Positions 34,924 through 46,383 are shown, counted from the first letter of the stretch. The stretch is 64,000 nucleotides of DNA from Tetrapyrgos nigripes (GCA_013368315.1 JAACJM010000035.1:372001-436000); one strand, 5' to 3'. The notes: generated by a model from the letters alone, not told the origin. A program made the numbers and translations.

Positions 34924-34931
34924 TATAAAAG
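34924..34931 (+). promoter_or_regulatory. TATA box of the epoxide-hydrolase-like gene
   Basis: TATAAAAG, 69 bases before the ATG at 35000, followed by a CT-rich stretch (TTCTATCCTCTTTCCTTCTC) of the kind found at fungal transcription starts. Confidence 0.7.
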
Positions 34932-34999
34932 CTGGGCTCTAGCCTCCCAGAAAATCAGCATCTCCGCTCTGTTCTATCCTCTTTCCTTCTCAACCAACA

Positions 35000-36374
35000 A
35001 TGTTCTCCAAGATCCTTGCTTTACTCTTCGTCGCCACTGGCGCCACTCAGGTTCAGGCCTCGCCTATCCAAAGCCAAGTCGATGTTGTTCTTCCACGGAC
35101 GGATGCCCCGCCTCCCTTTAACCCTTCGCTCTTTAAAGACATCAACGTCTCCAGAGGGCTAGAATACCACTATTACGCAGCTCCTGCTGATAGTGGGAAA
35201 CCTACCCTCCTCTTCCTTCATGGATTTCCGAGCTCCTTTTACGATTGGCGCCACCAGGTCTCATTCTTCCAAGATAAGGGATATGGATTAATCGTGCCAG
35301 ACATGCTGGGCTATGGAGGTACGGCGAAGCCGTTGGATCTTGAGGCGTATGCTTCGAGTCTCATCAGCAAGGATATTGTCGATATCTTGGACGCTGAAAA
35401 GATTGACCAGGCGATCGTGGTTGGGCATGATTGGTGAGCCCTACTTTGAGGACATCTACTATAATTCAGGATGATTTTGTTGACGCTGCTACTTGAACGA
35501 ATAGGGGATCAAAAATCGCCGCACGTCTTGCAAATTACTTTCCGGAGCGTTTCCATGCTTTTGGATTCTTGGATGTAGGATATGTTGCTCCAATCATCTT
35601 TGCTGCTCCGTTCAATGATACCATGGCTGTGGTGAGTAAATATTTCACTTTTATCTTTCTAAACCGAAGTGGCATGCTTATGCGCACATATATTTAGTCT
35701 AAAGCCTTCCTTGGCTACGAGAATTTCGGGTTCTTCGATTATCTAGCTCGCGATGGGACTGATCAGGATATCGTCGACCACACCGAATCCTTCTGGGACA
35801 TATGGTACATCAACGATACTGTCGAGTCCATCACCGAGTTTAGCCCCTTTGGAGCTTTGGAAGCCTTCTTGAAGAACGACACCCGTGTTGCCACAGGTGA
35901 TTTTGTCACGCCTGAGGTAGGCTTTTGGATTTATCTACCTGACAAATGCAGGACTCATTCTGAATTGTCTTTGCACCGATTGCAGGAACGAGCCTTCCAG
36001 ACCGAGTTCTACAATCAGAATGGTTGGACAGCTCCTCTAAACTGGTACAGAATCATCACTGGCGATGTTGACAGGGAGGATAACAAAGGTCAGTAGTTTC
36101 TTGATGTCTGCTAGTTATGGCTCAGTAATGCTCATCGAATCATTCGTACCTAGGAATCCCTCAAGAAAACACCTTACTCCAAAAGCCTGTCTTCTTCGGC
36201 TCTGCAAGCCGCGATTATTATTCCCTCTCCGCTTTATGGTTTGAATTTACTATCACATCCATGGGTAGCAACGGTACATTGACGACTCGGGAGTACAACT
36301 CTGGTCATTGGGTTCAGATGCAAGCTAAGGATGAAGTTAATAAGGATCTTCTTCAATGGATTGAAGGCCTTTAG
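35000..36374 (+). CDS. Secreted epoxide-hydrolase-like alpha/beta hydrolase
   Basis: Five exons: 35000-35433, 35505-35631, 35698-35916, 35986-36088 and 36154-36374. All introns are GT-AG, 66-71 nt, and phase is kept, giving 367 residues. A signal peptide (MFSKILALLFVATGATQVQA, cleavage likely before SPIQ) marks it as secreted. The alpha/beta hydrolase core shows the oxyanion motif HGFP (74-77) and the nucleophile elbow GHDWGS with Asp144. Asp315 (SRDYY) is the likely charge-relay acid and His346 (SGHWVQ) the base. The cap carries LNWYR with Tyr281, a usual epoxide-hydrolase ring-opening Tyr. Asp rather than Ser as nucleophile favours epoxide hydrolase or haloalkane dehalogenase over esterase. 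The secretion signal is unusual for fungal epoxide hydrolases and suggests an extracellular substrate, which is inference. Confidence 0.92.
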
Positions 36375-36939
36375 TTGAGCAAATGTTGATCATCGAAGAA
36401 GGACGTCATTGTTGAAATATTTAAGTTACTGGTACTTCTACTAGTTTCTAGACTCGAGTTACGAGGCCGAAGAATGAGGCTGAGTTCTTTACACCCATTT
36501 TCCGCTTGTGGCTATACGAATTGTTCCCGTTTTTTCCCGGTACTTTGTCTCCGGTTTTTCCCTTGCCCCCTGACCGCTACATACTAGTATTGCAAATATA
36601 CGTTCGTTTTTGCGGCGACGCTCGCTAATTCGTCTAAATCACCATCGTTACAATAATCATTCTCCCTGTCTTTCTCGGTCAGGTCGACGCTGCACTATAC
36701 TGCATTCCTGCCCACTTCTGACTCAATCGACGTATAAGCTTCTCATCGTCACCAGCCTCTCCTCTCTGCTTCTCTCCTTGCAAATAAAAAAACTGTAGTA
36801 TCTATATATTTGTACATGAGAACAAAATTAATGACTAGTCTGTGGTAAATCTTGTGGCCTCGTATTCGCCACGCCTCGGCGCTGGCCCACACCCCTTTCA
36901 TAGTACTATAATAAATATAGGTGATGTTTGGTGTTTCCT
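36375..36939. other. 3' region of the hydrolase gene and a diverged repeat
   Basis: At 36459-36530 a repeat starts TTACGAGGCCGAAGAATGAG and continues through TTCTTTACACCCATTTTCCG. A second copy lies at 37930-38003, in the same orientation and about 1.47 kb away. The rest holds the presumed 3' UTR and no ORF worth naming. Confidence 0.55.
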
Positions 36940-37072
36940 TCAAGAAATTTGTGCCATATTTGTTGTGCACATCATATTTCTTCCCCCATTTCATTAATGT
37001 TTGCCATTGAAAACTTGAGGATAGGTCGAAGATGTTGCCTAGAAAAGGCGGGTTGTCGATTAGGCCCACGAT
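36940..37072 (-). pseudogene. Cytochrome P450 N-terminal fragment
   Basis: The minus strand reads GLIDNPPFLGNIFDLSSSF and QWQTLMKWGKKY. This resembles the N-terminal segment of fungal P450s just after the membrane anchor (PxPxxGNL, followed by a W...W..KYG block). Homology ends after about 35 residues; no I-helix or haem-binding Cys motif is present nearby. It is a relic, perhaps carried by a transposon given the repeats on both sides. Confidence 0.5.
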
Positions 37073-37982
37073 CTAGTGCTTCATTGAAGATAGCGTACTG
37101 ACGATAGGAATACTCTCCCATTTCGTTCAATTCACGAGTCACGCGTCACGCACCTATGCCTGTCCATCGTGGACAAAATTAAATCCCGAAACTTTCCCCA
37201 TATCTCCCCCTTCTTTGGTTATTTTTAGGTCCACCGATCACTTTCAGCCTATGGCCCGCTTCTAATTTCGGAGGAGGAGAAACTCGCAACACTTGCTGAT
37301 TCCCCGCACTTTTTACTTGAAGTCTACCGATCACTCGAACTTTAATTAGGCAGTCGCCCGTGCACTTCTAGCGTGACATGTGACATGGGCTCACTTCCCC
37401 CCCCCCCCCCCCCGCGCACTTCCTTTGCTTTCACCCCCTGCAGAAGACTTGGTACTTACATGGTGTATTACTAGCAAATGGTTTCTGAGCAGTGCGCACT
37501 GCAATGAAGTCACCTGTGTGAATTCACAAAGGAAGGTACCCCAATTATCATATATGCTGTATTACATGCCTTGAGTTAGCCTTAAGACTACAGGCACCAC
37601 ATATCAGATGCTTACTGAGCTATCTGAATGGAGAATTGCAATTCATTTGCAATGAAATGGTCTAATATCGATGAATCCTGATGTGAAGCTCAGGAATTTT
37701 CCGAATACAGAAGCTATTTTAGCCACACAGATGTTTAGCTTGCTTAATACCAGAGCCATTCAATTCTACCATCGCATCTGCCAAGCTATCTGTGAAAGGT
37801 TGATGACATTGTCATAGATATTGGTCTGTTGTCTCATTCTCATTTTGAAACCAACTTGTGTCCTTCGTTAGTTAGCTAGTTCTAATATACCTTCATGTTC
37901 CCCAATATTTGGCTTATAGTACTTCCTTACATTACGAGGCCGAATGAAATGAGGGTGAGTTCTTTACACTCCATTTCCGCGT
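37073..37982. other. Non-coding, with a 17-base poly-C run
   Basis: A run of 17 C occupies 37397-37413. A direct repeat of 36459-36530 begins at 37930. No ORF supported. The C run may be an assembly-sensitive spot. Confidence 0.5.
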
Positions 37983-38465
37983 GTGGCTATGTCAAATCGA
38001 TCCCTGTTTTTCCCGATTTGTTCCCAATCGTTAATTCCTAAAACTCCCAGTACCTCATATTACCAAATACCCGGGTATACTAGTGCCTATAATCAGACAG
38101 CAACATATTTACTTAGGTGTAATTCTGATGTTTCTTCTTTACTTTCTGGTACAGCTATCAAGGCAGTTGTCTTGTATGTGACTGAATACACAACTAAATG
38201 GAATTTAAATACACATGTTATCTTTGAAGTTATACGTACAATTTTACAAAGGAATGCAGAAATGCTTACTGGTTCTCTATCCAGTCATGAGAAGGCAAGA
38301 AGAATCATTACTCAAGTAGTCAACCTCTTAGCTGTACGAATGGAGTTGGGTGCGCCTATGATAGCTTTATATTTGTTAGATAAACCTGATCATTATACAA
38401 GTCATCAATTTAAATCTTTTTATTGGAAAGATTTTGTTAATGAAGCTAAAAGATATTGTCCCTGA
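37983..38465 (+). pseudogene. Helitron (RepHel) protein fragment
   Basis: The reading from about 38065 contains PGYTSAYNQTATYLLRCNSD, then SSLLSGTAIKAVVLYVTEY, NTHVIFEVIRTILQRN, and HEKARRIITQVVNLLAVRME. This resembles the Helitron-associated protein segment that lies between the Rep-like and PIF1 helicase parts in basidiomycete Helitrons. It ends at a stop after NEAKRYCP with no Rep catalytic motif and no helicase motifs, so it is a fragment of about 150 residues from an element of well over 1000. The start codon assigned here is arbitrary. Confidence 0.65.
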
Positions 38466-38552
38466 AAAGGACCTCGTAGACCTACACACCCTTCATGTGG
38501 CACGACATAACCCTCCTTCCAACATCGTTACAACTTACGAGAGTCCTTTACC

Positions 38553-38708
38553 GTATCATTTTGACCACAAGTTCCGTAACGCGGATTTTTGGGCGCTAAA
38601 TTCCTGTAAAAGGTCCGTGGGAGCACCGGCTTCACCGGGAACCTTACCGATATAGGAATTTGAAGGCGTAACGCTTTGACCCCCATGAACTTGTGGTCGA
38701 AATGATAC
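38553..38708. repeat. Foldback repeat of 156 bp
   Basis: Left arm 38553-38574 (GTATCATTTTGACCACAAG...) pairs with 38687-38708 (GAACTTGTGGTC...GATAC) with about two mismatches. The inner part pairs imperfectly too (AATTCCT against AGGAATT), so the whole segment can form one long hairpin. It could be a MITE. Confidence 0.6.
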
Positions 38709-39356
38709 AGTAGTGAACAAAGGAAAGCACGCACGCTATCGTGGCGATCATCCCCTCCAATCCATACAGATTCCTTGTGAACGTCTTGCCTCCATCCTTG
38801 GAAGTGAAAGTCAGGTTTTAATAAGAACTCACGACATTTGTTGATACGAAAAGTTTTTTATGTGGGGTCGGTGATGATCATGCGGTGATGTGGACTGCCG
38901 TCATGGCGAAAAAGAAGCACCTATGTATGTACTTCCTTTGTTCCTGAGCGGAGTTGGACGTTTTACTCGCCAAAGGATGATATGGGAGTAACTACACGCT
39001 ATATATACACACATTCGAATGGATCGTCGTGTATATCATCGATCTGCCTAGGGGAGACTAGCTACACGCCACCCGCAGGACCCTGGCGTGTCAGTTCTTG
39101 GCGGGCGATACACTGTTATATATATACTCCTCCACCAAGGACATTTCATCCGCGCTTGCGAGATATTGTACAATGAAATCCTTTTAATTAATGAGGAGAG
39201 AAAGGCGATGAATGCTTGAGCGGATAAACGTACTAGAGGATGGATTATCTTCCGGCCTTCATGCTAGCATCTTCGGAGTTTGATTTCCACTCCTAATGCG
39301 CCAATGCATCCCTGATTGATGATTGATCCCTGAGCCAACCAGAATCACGGCAGACG
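38709..39356. other. Non-coding, nothing recognised
   Basis: Short AT-rich palindromic pieces such as TATATATAC at 39000-39125; no gene or complete element seen. Confidence 0.35.
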
Positions 39357-39358
39357 TA

Positions 39359-39990
39359 CAGTACCGAACAGTCAAAGTCACCCACTTTTGCCGACCCTTT
39401 TCCACGGTCCTTATGATATGCGCAATCGAGAGATCTCATTGAGAAGATGCTCTAGTAATATTTTGAAGTAATTCCATCGAGCCGTTCACGAACTACATAC
39501 CATTTTAGGTAGTGCTGACCCCTAAAAGCTGGCCCAACATAAAAACAAGTTTCTGAAATCACGAAAAAAATGCGCAATCGACTCCTTTCGTTGAGCTGGT
39601 TATGATTCTGAAAAAATTAAGACAATTCCACGAGCGGATGTGCCGGAAATAAATCCCGTAATGACGTATGTAAAGCTAAAATCCATCGATGTCAGTAACC
39701 AAGGGACATCGGGTCGTCTCGCAAAGCGCGATGATGCATTTGGAGTCCATCATAAATTGATAAATCGTTGTCATGTATTGTACTTAGATACTAAATCTTT
39801 TCCCAGAACCCCGAAAGGGGTACACTGAATTGTTGAAAAGGTCAAAAAATTTGGCCAAACGGAAATACTCGTGGGAAAAATCGTTTTTCGACGTATCTCA
39901 ATGAGCTGAACATGATTCCGGTATTATTTTGGGGCTAAAAACTCAAAATCGGTGACAACAAAAGTGGGTGACTTTGACTGTCCGGTACTG
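39359..39990. mobile_element. Mariner-like MITE with TA target duplication
   Basis: Inverted ends of about 38 bp: CAGTACCGAACAGTCAAAGT... at 39359 and its near-exact reverse complement ending at 39990. TA duplications flank both ends (39357-39358 and 39991-39992). The 632-bp interior has no transposase ORF; the 62-residue frame at 39640 is chance. TIR start CAGT and TA duplication fit the Tc1/mariner/pogo superfamily. Confidence 0.88.
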
Positions 39991-40173
39991 TAGAACCCAG
40001 CTATGTAAAGCCAAGTATGGGCATCTTCGGGTGGGAACACCATAGGGATGGGAGCGATCTAGCCCGAAACGTACCGCTCAATGAATCGCGATTAACGGCA
40101 ACTCAATATTCGGCTCGATTTAAAACAACTCTAAGTCGCCCTCGAATTTGCTTGAGTCCCCTCCATACCCAAC

Positions 40174-41747
40174 ATGGCAGAAATTCCTCCCATCAACATC
40201 AACCTCCTTCTCGGACCTGTGGTGGTTTCAACCTTGGTCAACGCTCTTCTCGCTGGGATCTGTATCATCCAGTTCTTCGAGTACTATGATTCCAGAATCA
40301 AAGATGGACCTACCATTACGTGCGTACTCCAAGTTTGCGTGATTCAATTAAACGGCTCAAAATCGTCCTGCAGCGGCCTCGTCATATGGGTCGCCGTTGT
40401 CGACACGTTCTCTTTTTGTACGTCTTCGTACTTGCTGTGGCACTACGCCGTAGATAGTTTCGAGAACAAAATTGGTCTCCTTGCGACTCCTTGGGAGCAC
40501 AACATGTTAGCTATCTTCACCACGCTGTGAGTATTCCAGACACTGGCAATTCATGCAGAAAAGCCAACTCAATCTATCACTGGCACTGTACGCGTCTGCC
40601 ACTAGCATTTCCGTCCCAATACAATTCTTCCTCGCCTGGCGTATTCGTATGTTCTCCGGATCATTCGTCCTCTTCGTCGTCATCTGCACTCTTTCCCTGG
40701 CTCAAGGAGGATTAGCTTTTGCCGGGAGTATCGGCGCATTGCTCGCACCGAATATAGAAGCCAATGCTAAACGCATCCCTATTGTAGACAGCTGGCTGGC
40801 TATCGCCGTAGTTTGTGATGCGTCTATCACGGCGGTGCTCTCGTATAATCTGTGGAAGAGCAGGACCGGGATGAAAGGCGAGTATTTGTTAAGTGTTGAG
40901 ATCCTCTAGCTGAACAGTACCGGTGGTGCCATGACCCTGAAAATATCAATTAGCCTCTGACACTGTTATTTCCAAGCTCATTCGCACATCAGTAGAAACT
41001 GCATTGCCTGTGACAGTCTTTTGCATTGGTAGTTTGTCTCTTCTGGTTAGTGTCATTAATTGATTTCAAGAAACCAAGGCTTGAAGCTTACCCAAGTCTT
41101 TGTAGACCGCCATTCCCAGGTCAAACCTGCACCTGATTTTTACATTGCCTGTGGCCCGATTGTACACGTAGGTCTTCAATCTATCGCTAGGATGACTATT
41201 TCCGACCATCTCCTCATTTACGACAGAAACACCCTCATGACGGTAATCGTCAATTGATCTGTGTTTACGATTAGAGGCTTCTGACCAGTTTGGTACGCAC
41301 AGACTCTCAACACTCGTTCCGTCCTTCGTCGACAAATGGAGCCTAGGACTGTACAGACTCTTGGACAACTGTTTGAGTCAGATAGCTTCACTTCGGTGAG
41401 TCACATTCCCATACCTCAAAAATCATGGCCGACTTACTTGATTGCACGACCTCTTCTCATCATGATAAATCCAAACGGTACAACTTTGTCCCGATCGCTT
41501 TTGGGTTCTCTAACATCGTGGCGGTTTGCAATTGCTGCATTGGCACTGACAGGGCGATCGCCGCCCAGTCCAATCCGTGGCATCCTCCAACTATATTCAA
41601 GTTGGCGTGATCTCGCCCACTACAATGGGTAATTTGAGTGTCGGAGGAGAAAAGGTCAAAATATCGGAAATAGATTCATTGAGGTCTGCGAAGAAGAGAT
41701 CGATCATCGAGGAGAGCAAGAAGCGCATCAGGCAGCATGAACGATGA
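40174..41747 (+). CDS. DUF6534-like seven-helix membrane protein
   Basis: Exon 1 is 40174-40319 (MAEIPPININLLLGPVVVST). Exon 2 is 40374-40526 (GLVIWVAVVDTFSFCTSSYL to HNMLAIFTT). An intron of about 79 nt (40527-40605) restores the spacing ISVPIQFFLAWRIRMFSGSF. Exon 3 runs to about 40877 (WLAIAVVCDASITAVLSYNL, then KSRTGMK). Next come SDTVISKLIRTSVETALPVT, a poorly resolved exon, YAQTLNTRSVLRRQMEPR, and a last exon ending SLRSAKKRSIIEESKKRIR and a stop at 41747. The TM layout and motifs are those of the DUF6534 family, abundant in agaricomycetes and of unknown role. The exon 3 donor looks like GC-AG (AAG|GCGAGT). Exact borders after 40877 are inference. Confidence 0.75.
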
Positions 41748-42044
41748 TACTGATTCGTTTGGAACTCTTCGTCTCCGTTAATGACACGTTCTTCAAGTAC
41801 AATACCATCAGCATTTTGTCCAATCACTTACAGGGACTTGCGGCCGCTTACACAAGTGCTTGCAAGTGCCTGTAATCTGGAAGTTTCTAAGTTCATAAGC
41901 CCACGCAAATTTCCGCGAGTTCAGACATGCCTGATTTAAAAGGCAGGCTGGGACTTGTCCTCTTCTTTTCCCCCTCTATACCATATACCTATGAGTCTAT
42001 TGAAGTCATCTAAGTGGTAGGAGATGATAGTTGTTGCTGTGCAG
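41748..42044. other. Promoter-like spacer cut by a Copia fragment
   Basis: TTTAAAAGGC at about 41936 followed by a CT-rich tract (CTCTTCTTTTCCCCCTCTAT) looks like a fungal promoter, with an ATG at 41991. The reading stops after 9 codons and the Copia LTR begins at 42045, so any gene it once served is gone. Confidence 0.35.
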
Positions 42045-42561
42045 TGTTGGAATTTTATATTGACCTATACTTACAACGAACACTTATATCTTTCTCTCCC
42101 CTTCACTAGTATACATGATCCACTTGTATCCACATATGCACCACCTACTTTCCATTATACTCCATACTTACATTGTTACTTACATTGTTGACTCAAGACT
42201 GATTTCAGACATTACATTGTAGTATCTGCTTTACACCACTGTGTTATATTTATGGACTCATGCAGCCACAGTAGCTAACAGTATAAATACTTAGTAGTTC
42301 ACTGTCTATACCTCTAGAGCCCCAATAGTATTTGTCACCTTGCTTGTTTAACAAGTGTCCATAGGTTATGGGCCCCACCCTAGCCTAAACATGTCTCATT
42401 GTCTAGCTCTCGATGTTGTATGACTAGTAGCTCACAATGCTACAGCTCAAGGCACAGATCACCAGCACCCAGGGTTGACAACCCCAAACAGATAATCAGA
42501 TCACAGTCAGGATCTAGAAACCAATCCAGAAGAGGCAGTCCTAGACAGCAGCCATATGTCC
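42045..42561 (+). mobile_element. Copia 5' fragment (LTR, PBS and leader)
   Basis: LTR 42045-42363 matches 294-630 (the last 18 bp shortened). The PBS GGTTATGGGCCC is at 42364-42375. The leader matches 643-830 of the first element. The element stops at 42561, where a Gypsy LTR begins. No Copia coding sequence follows on the other side of the Gypsy element. Confidence 0.88.
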
Positions 42562-43825
42562 TGTCATGAACTGCTACAGTTCTTTGTCCTCCTTCCTCTT
42601 CTACTTCATTATTGAACCCATTTTCTGATCATTCATCTATTGCATTTCCTCGATAAACCTTTTAAACTTTATATTACTGACTTTGAACCTTATAAAACCT
42701 GTCAAACTTTATAATAATGTAGCAGGGCTCGTTGACCTACCCGTCGATTCCTCATTTTTACGTTCTTCTATCTTGAGACTCTTTCTCCAAGTTATTTCTT
42801 TATTTTTCACTTTCACCGCTTCACACTTACAAACTTGTATTACTTAATCACTTCAAACTCCTTCCTCTATTCTCCCTCTCATCAGACGGACTTCCTGCGT
42901 CGACGTCACCTCCTCTCTTACTCTTCCGTCTCATCCTTCACGCCAACACCTTGAGCAAGTGTTGAGGGCTTGGGGATCCCTGCTGCGTGTCGTATCCACG
43001 TCTGACAATGTACCGAGGAATGAAGCAAAGGACTGGGTGCCGATAAAGGGTAGTGCGTTTTCTTATTCAAAAGATGGTCACTTTCATATGCATAGCGCTT
43101 TGTATTGCCGACTTGTTCCTTGTCCGATCTTTCCCTCTTTGTCTACTCTCTTCCTTCAACGACGTCATCCCCTTTCCTTTTCAAGTTATCCCTCACCTTC
43201 TCGCAATGTACCTTGTTGTTCCTTAAAAATCTTCGTCTCCGTTTAGTTATATTTTCGTACCTACATGGCACTGGGGAACAGTATATAGATAGTATTGTAG
43301 ACTCTCTATGATCATCCTCCTTTCAGCTGCATTTCGAGCCGAGCCAGAGCCTTAAGAGCAATTACCGAGCCTTTCTTCTGAGCCCTACTGATACCGAGAA
43401 CTTGACTTCTGTCTCTGACCCCGAGCTATTCTTATCCCCTACGTGTTCCGTCCCGAACTTCCTTGACGCGTCACTCACGTGTTCGCTTCTCCCCTTTCTC
43501 GTTTACTCCTTTGACCGACTCCCGACCTATCTTGTTCTTCGTCCTCGCTTGGACGAGCATCTCCCCTATAATAACTATCAATCAATCTTCCATTCCATTG
43601 ATCCTATCTTTCTCCTACATTTATCTACTTCTCCTATATTTCTCCAATTTCTCCAATCTTAATCCTATCTTTTCCCTATCACTTATTCATTGCTCTTCTA
43701 TATAAACCACTAGACATTCTTACTCGTTTTTCTTCCTCTATTTCTATCTCTTAATCTATTTCTTTGTATCTGTCTTCATATTGTGTGACTTGGGTGGTTA
43801 TTTGAGTGTATTGACAACCTTGAGA
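42562..43825 (+). repeat. Gypsy 5' LTR, interrupted
   Basis: Begins TGTCATGAACTGCTACAGTT and ends near ATTGACAACCTTGAGA. Without its 849-bp insertion (42718-43566) it is about 410 bp and matches the solo LTR at 1033-1462 closely. Confidence 0.88.
42718..43566 (+). mobile_element. 849-bp insertion in the Gypsy LTR with 8-bp duplication
   Basis: TATAATAA occurs at 42710-42717 and again at 43567-43574; the solo LTR at 1033-1462 has it once. The insert starts TGTAGCAGGG and ends GCATCTCCCC, with no inverted ends. It is CT-rich with a higher CpG content than its surroundings. It could be an LTR of unknown family with unusual ends. No ORF supported. Confidence 0.7.
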
Positions 43826-44943
43826 CTTGAACAAACTCCCTTACACCCACCTCACAATACGTCTTTGATCTCTCATATCATTTCCTTTGTCACAACTTGG
43901 TTGTGATACATCCTTAACTTGGTTGAGGATCCTTTGCCAACTTGGTTGGCACTCCCCTATCTCTCTTCTTGCTTTTTACCCCAATCCCTTCCATGTCTAT
44001 CATTCACTCTGTCTACCACATTCTCTCAGATTCACTTCAAACCTCCTGAAGACTTGCCTGAGTACAAACAACCTCCTCTCCCTCTTCCACTCGATCTGCC
44101 ACACACCGAATATTGGTGTAGCCACGCAGAAGGCATTCAGGCAGATCCTTGGAGCTACAATCAAAACTTCATCTGTATAAGACACTGGGTTTGGGAATTG
44201 GAACCAGGTGACGTGATCCTCTCTGTTTATTTGTACATATGAGTCACCCTCAACCTTGATACTGAGGAGACTGTTGTAGGATTATGGAACCTCTGTTCTT
44301 CAGAGAATAGAACACACCCACAGGACCTCTGTTCCTTAGAGACTATGGCACACCTTCCTCCTTCATTCTCAAACCCTCTTTCTGACTTAAAGGGCAGAAG
44401 AGAAGGCCCTAAGAGATTGTAGAAGCAGTATATGACAAGTCAACAGACCACATCTGCAGATCCAAGTCTTCCCTGTGCAGATCACCCACACGTCTTCTTC
44501 AAACCAACCACTCTCGACTGCCATTACAACCCAGAGAATTCAAATCCTTACATTTTGCAAAAATCAACTCTGTATTAACAGATACAACACCCAAATGCTT
44601 CCTGTATCCCTTCCTATCGAGTGTGAAGTTGTAACACACAACCAAGAACTCACTATTCAAAAGGCTCATCCCATAATCGACTCAGAAACTGAACAGGACC
44701 AGGGAACATCCACCCTACAAACACTCAAGTAAACCCAGATCCCCTTCCTTTCACGCCTCCCAACCCATCTTCTGCATCAGTCCCCCATCGAATCCTGACT
44801 CCTCGCCTCCTGCGAGTCCCTCTCCTGATCCATCAGAACCAAACGACCCTTCCTCTCCTACAATTCTGTCTACTGAAGGACCATCTGTAGCCCCTCGTTG
44901 TCCAGCCCCTTCTCCTTCTCCTGATCCATCAGAACCAGACAGC
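43826..44943 (+). other. Gypsy leader region
   Basis: Lies between the 5' LTR and gag. No classical PBS (TGG...) is visible right after the LTR. Open frames such as 43919-44242 and 44475-44732 exist but carry no known domain. A Pro/Ser-coding stretch (about 44760-44940) leads into gag. Confidence 0.4.
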
Positions 44944-45610
44944 TTGGCTATGTCTGACACAGCGCCCAATGACTCCAATAGTACTTCCGAACAAGGAAGG
45001 AAACCTGACACTTTCACTGGAGAGTGTGATGAGGTGAAGCAGTGGTTAGCTTCATTCAACAACTACCTATGTCAGAACAAAGCCAAATACTCCACCAAGG
45101 ACTCCAAGGTGTCCTTATTCCTCTTGTTCTTCACAGGAGAAAGAGGAGATTGGGCAACTCGATGTATCACAGAGTAAGAAGACAATGAGGAAAATGAGGA
45201 AGTCAAACCAGAAAACAGGGGGATAAAGGACAGGTTTAAGAAGGATTTTAAAGCCCTTGCTGCTGACGAGGTTGCATGATCCAAGATCAAAAATGCTAGG
45301 ATGAAGGGAACAGACATTAGTAGTTACAATAGTATCTTCAATACATACAGGGAAGAGTCGGACTATGGAGAAACAGCTCTTCTAGATTTCTATAAAGCAG
45401 GTCTTCCTAAAGATCTTCAGAAGTCAGTGGGGCAAACGTGGCCAAAGTGGAAAGACTTTGATGAGTATAGGGATAGGGTGATGGACCTTCATTTGGAATG
45501 GTTGAACAAGAGGGAAACCATCTTCTACATCGAGGACAAATTCAGGTCCTTCTCAGGGACAGACAGTAGCAAGTGTAAATGCACTTATGAATATGGGACC
45601 AGGTGCTAGC
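44944..45610 (+). pseudogene. Gypsy gag remnant
   Basis: One frame from MAMSDTAPND to SKCKCTYEYG with two in-frame stops (TAA at 45175, TGA near 45276). Recognisable retrotransposon gag blocks: FTGECDEVKQWLASFNNYL, GERGDWATRC, LLDFYKAGLPKDLQKSV and WKDFDEYRDRVMDL. Confidence 0.82.
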
Positions 45611-46000
45611 TCGTCCTTTACTCCTCTACCCAAGCTAACATGTGAAGAAATGGACAGACTTCGTAAACTAGGAGCATGCTTTGCATGTAGACAACCAGGA
45701 CATATGAGCAACGAATGTCCCACCTTCCCGAACAATACCCTGAAGTCGTCCACCTCTCAGAATACCTCTCAAAATTTTCCTCCTCGTGCTGTTAGGACAG
45801 CCGATACTTCCACTTCAACATTGTCATCATCATCTTCCAGTTTGCCACTGGTAACAGTAGCACAAATGTTGTTGTCATCTCGAAACGTAATTAAGGACAT
45901 TTTGGATATGGTAAATAAGGTCAAGGGTTTGGAAGGAGAAGAAAAGGAACAGGCTAGTGTATATTTGAAAGATTTTGTGGCGAAGATGATGGATTTTTGA
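45587..46000 (+). pseudogene. Gypsy nucleocapsid part with CCHC knuckle
   Basis: The frame shifts from gag near 45590. It reads LTCEEMDRLRKLGACFACRQ and GHMSNECP, a complete CX2CX4HX4C zinc knuckle, then a Ser/Thr-rich linker and a Lys-rich tail ending KDFVAKMMDF. Confidence 0.82.
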
Positions 46001-46071
46001 AACACTCCCCTGCTACGTTGTCAGGAGGAGTTGTACAGCATGCTGGACAATATACAAACAATTGATATCAT

Positions 46072-46383
46072 GTGTTATATCCTTCTTGTGAGCGTACCTT
46101 CCCTTTAGAACTAAGAATGTCAGCAGTCACTCATAACCAACAGGTACCTTCGATAACACTTAAAACTGAACTTATTGGCAAAATTACTGGCAGAAAAATT
46201 GACGCAGATGCTCTGATAGACAGTGGTGCAGAAGGCATAATTATCAACAGCTGACTCACACGAGAAAATTGTTTAACCCTGTTCAACTTCACACCTATTC
46301 TCAGGACAAAAGATCATATCACAAAGAAATGGTTGAATTCTATGTTACAGACATTAGAGACCATGACATCATTCTTGGAATCG
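46072..46383 (+). pseudogene. Gypsy protease remnant
   Basis: VDADALIDSGAEG-type active site reads ADALIDSGAEGIIINS and then hits a stop at 46252. A downstream frame keeps HDIILGIE, the strand that normally leads toward RT. At 46384 the tandem repeat begins. Confidence 0.78.
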
